Below are positions 6,526 to 7,480 of a stretch of 7,480 nt of DNA, one piece after another. The stretch lies in assembly GCA_003537495.1 (NCBI GenBank), contig DPSB01000218.1, forward strand, positions 1-7,480, given 5' to 3'. Position numbers and translations under genes: made by a program. Within the stretch, counting starts at the first letter, position 1. Each line of letters starts with the position of its first letter. The notes below the pieces were generated by a model that worked only from the letters and a program-made list of their open reading frames with translations, was not told the origin of the DNA and did no database searches. This stretch comes from Cytophagales bacterium. Its GTDB lineage: Bacteria; Bacteroidota; Bacteroidia; Cytophagales; Cyclobacteriaceae.

Positions 6526-7317
6526 ATGAAAACTAAGTATCTAACCCTGGGGCTGATGTTGCTGTTAATAAGTGCAACGCAAGCTCAGGTATTGAACAGG
6601 CTAAAGCAACGCGTTGAAAACAAAGCCGAGCAAAAAGCAGGTCAGGAAATCGACAAGCTTTTTAGCGGTAAGGATAAAAATCAATCTGGCCAAGGCACCA
6701 GCAATGGAACAGGAGTAAATGGTGGCGGCAACAACCCCAATAACAATGGTGGTGGGTTAATCTCAACTCCTCCTGATGTAAATCAGAATCTAATTGATGC
6801 CGAAGCTGCTTACAAAAAGAATAGTTATGGCGAAGCGCGATATGCCGTTCAGCAAGCCATGCTTGGTGTTGAACTTGAAATCGGAAATAAAGTTTTAAAG
6901 TCGCTACCTGAAACAGTTGCGGGTTTGAACAAAGAAGTAGAAGCTGATCAGGTAACCAGTACCGGTTGGGGTTGGGCTGGTTTAACGATTCAGCGTGAGT
7001 ACTCTACCAAGAATAAAGAGTTCAGAGTAATTATTGCCAACAATTCCGTGTGGATGGCAGGTGTAAATGCTTACCTCGCTTCGGGCGGTTATGCGCAACA
7101 AACCAATGGCGAACAAAACTGGAAGCAAACCAAGTTGAAAGGATATCGGGCTATTATTGAGTATAGTGAAGGTAGCGGTTATAAACTGAGCGTGCCTTTG
7201 GGTCAATCTTCGTTGATTGTATTTGAAGGTGTGAGTTTTGCTTCGGAGTCAGAGATGATGAAAGCAGCCGAAACCTTTAATCTGGACGGAATCAAAAAAG
7301 AATTGGGCGAACAATAA
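6526..7317 (+). CDS. Exported protein of unknown function with helical repeat and C-terminal alpha/beta domain
   Basis: A 263-residue protein of no family I can name. A signal peptide (1-20) ends in ATQA before Gln21. Residues about 22-48 form a charged, probably coiled helix rich in Lys, Glu and Gln. Residues about 51-82 are a low-complexity Gly/Asn/Ser linker. From 86 to about 115 there is a TPR-like helix pair, A-x-x-A-Y at 92-96 and AR-Y-A-x-x-Q-A-M at 104-112. The C-terminal domain (about 145-263) begins with GWGWAG and has mixed strands, including FRVIIANNSVW, KQTKLKGYRAIIEY, YKLSVPLGQSSLIVFEG, and a final helix after SESEMMKAAETF. No catalytic triad or metal site stands out, and there is no lipobox, so it is probably periplasmic or secreted. 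A second exported protein with the same helical motif starts 11 bases downstream, suggesting a co-transcribed tandem pair. Confidence 0.8.
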   Translation: MKTKYLTLGLMLLLISATQAQVLNRLKQRVENKAEQKAGQEIDKLFSGKDKNQSGQGTSNGTGVNGGGNNPNNNGGGLISTPPDVNQNLIDAEAAYKKNSYGEARYAVQQAMLGVELEIGNKVLKSLPETVAGLNKEVEADQVTSTGWGWAGLTIQREYSTKNKEFRVIIANNSVWMAGVNAYLASGGYAQQTNGEQNWKQTKLKGYRAIIEYSEGSGYKLSVPLGQSSLIVFEGVSFASESEMMKAAETFNLDGIKKELGEQ

Positions 7318-7328
7318 TCATTAAAGAG

Positions 7329-7480
7329 ATGAAAAGGATAAGATTAACAATAGCAATAGTTCTGGTAAGCCAGTTTGTGTTGGCACAGGATTTCGATAAA
7401 AATATTTCTACAGCCAAGTCTGCGTATGCTTCTGGCAATCTGCAAGACTCGCGTTTTGCGATGGAGCAAATGCTGCGCGA
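7329..7480 (+). CDS. Exported TPR-like protein, 5' part only, cut by window end
   Basis: An open frame starts with ATG at 7329 and runs without a stop to the window edge, giving 50 complete codons. The N terminus is a signal peptide: MKRIR, a hydrophobic stretch, and LAQ with cleavage expected before Gln20. The following residues (about 25-50) form one TPR-like helix pair, with TAKSAYASGN and DSRFAMEQML. This segment lines up without gaps with residues 88-113 of the protein encoded just upstream, sharing Asn, Ala, Ala-Tyr, Arg, Ala and Gln at matching positions. The two genes are therefore likely diverged tandem paralogues or members of one family. The 11-base gap and shared orientation suggest one transcript. 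The function and full length cannot be judged. Confidence 0.75.
   Translation, partial: MKRIRLTIAIVLVSQFVLAQDFDKNISTAKSAYASGNLQDSRFAMEQMLR

Overview
The window reads as chromosomal DNA from a member of the Bacteroidota, probably a Cytophagales-like environmental bacterium. The evidence is of several kinds. Promoter-like elements match the Bacteroidota -7 consensus TANNTTTG. Shine-Dalgarno sequences are weak or absent. Exported proteins have signal peptides that end just before Gln. One lipoprotein has an acidic stretch directly after its lipid Cys. The SHMT, TatC and RpiB sequences have the look typical of this phylum. Placement below phylum is inference. Coding density is high and no gene-free stretch exceeds about 165 bases. 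There are no rRNA or tRNA genes, CRISPR arrays or insertion sequences that I can recognise.

Layout. Positions 1-78 hold the end of an unseen upstream region and a good promoter. 79-855 (+) encodes an exported NIPSNAP-family protein. 906-2342 (+) encodes an S41 (C-terminal processing peptidase-like) lipoprotein with its Ser/Lys dyad intact. 2350-3006 (-) encodes an exported, probably beta-barrel protein that converges on the peptidase gene with 7 bases between the stop codons. 3007-3157 is a divergent intergenic region with a -7 element for glyA. 3158-4429 (+) is glyA (serine hydroxymethyltransferase). 4450-4680 and 4655-5095 (+) form a type II toxin-antitoxin pair with a PIN-domain (VapC-like) toxin. 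5088-5921 (+) is tatC, and 5934-6362 (+) is rpiB. 6363-6525 is intergenic and holds a perfect 7-bp inverted repeat. 6526-7317 (+) encodes an exported protein of unknown function with a helical repeat. 7329 to the window end (+) is the start of a second exported protein that shares that helical motif.

How the parts work together. The glyA-antitoxin-toxin-tatC-rpiB block is very compact: gaps of 20 and 12 bases, and overlaps of 26 and 8 bases. The toxin-antitoxin pair therefore sits inside what looks like a housekeeping transcription unit, and tatC and rpiB are probably read from the antitoxin promoter or from glyA. The antitoxin has its own -7-like element, embedded in a small palindrome that reaches its start codon. 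The rest of the window is mostly envelope or exported proteins (NIPSNAP, S41 lipoprotein, barrel protein, and the 3' pair), each apparently an independent unit or a small tandem set.

I see no clearly new multi-gene defence or biosynthetic system. The most interesting items are the toxin-antitoxin pair fused by overlap to tatC with its candidate operator, and the tandem pair of unrecognised exported helical-repeat proteins at the right end.
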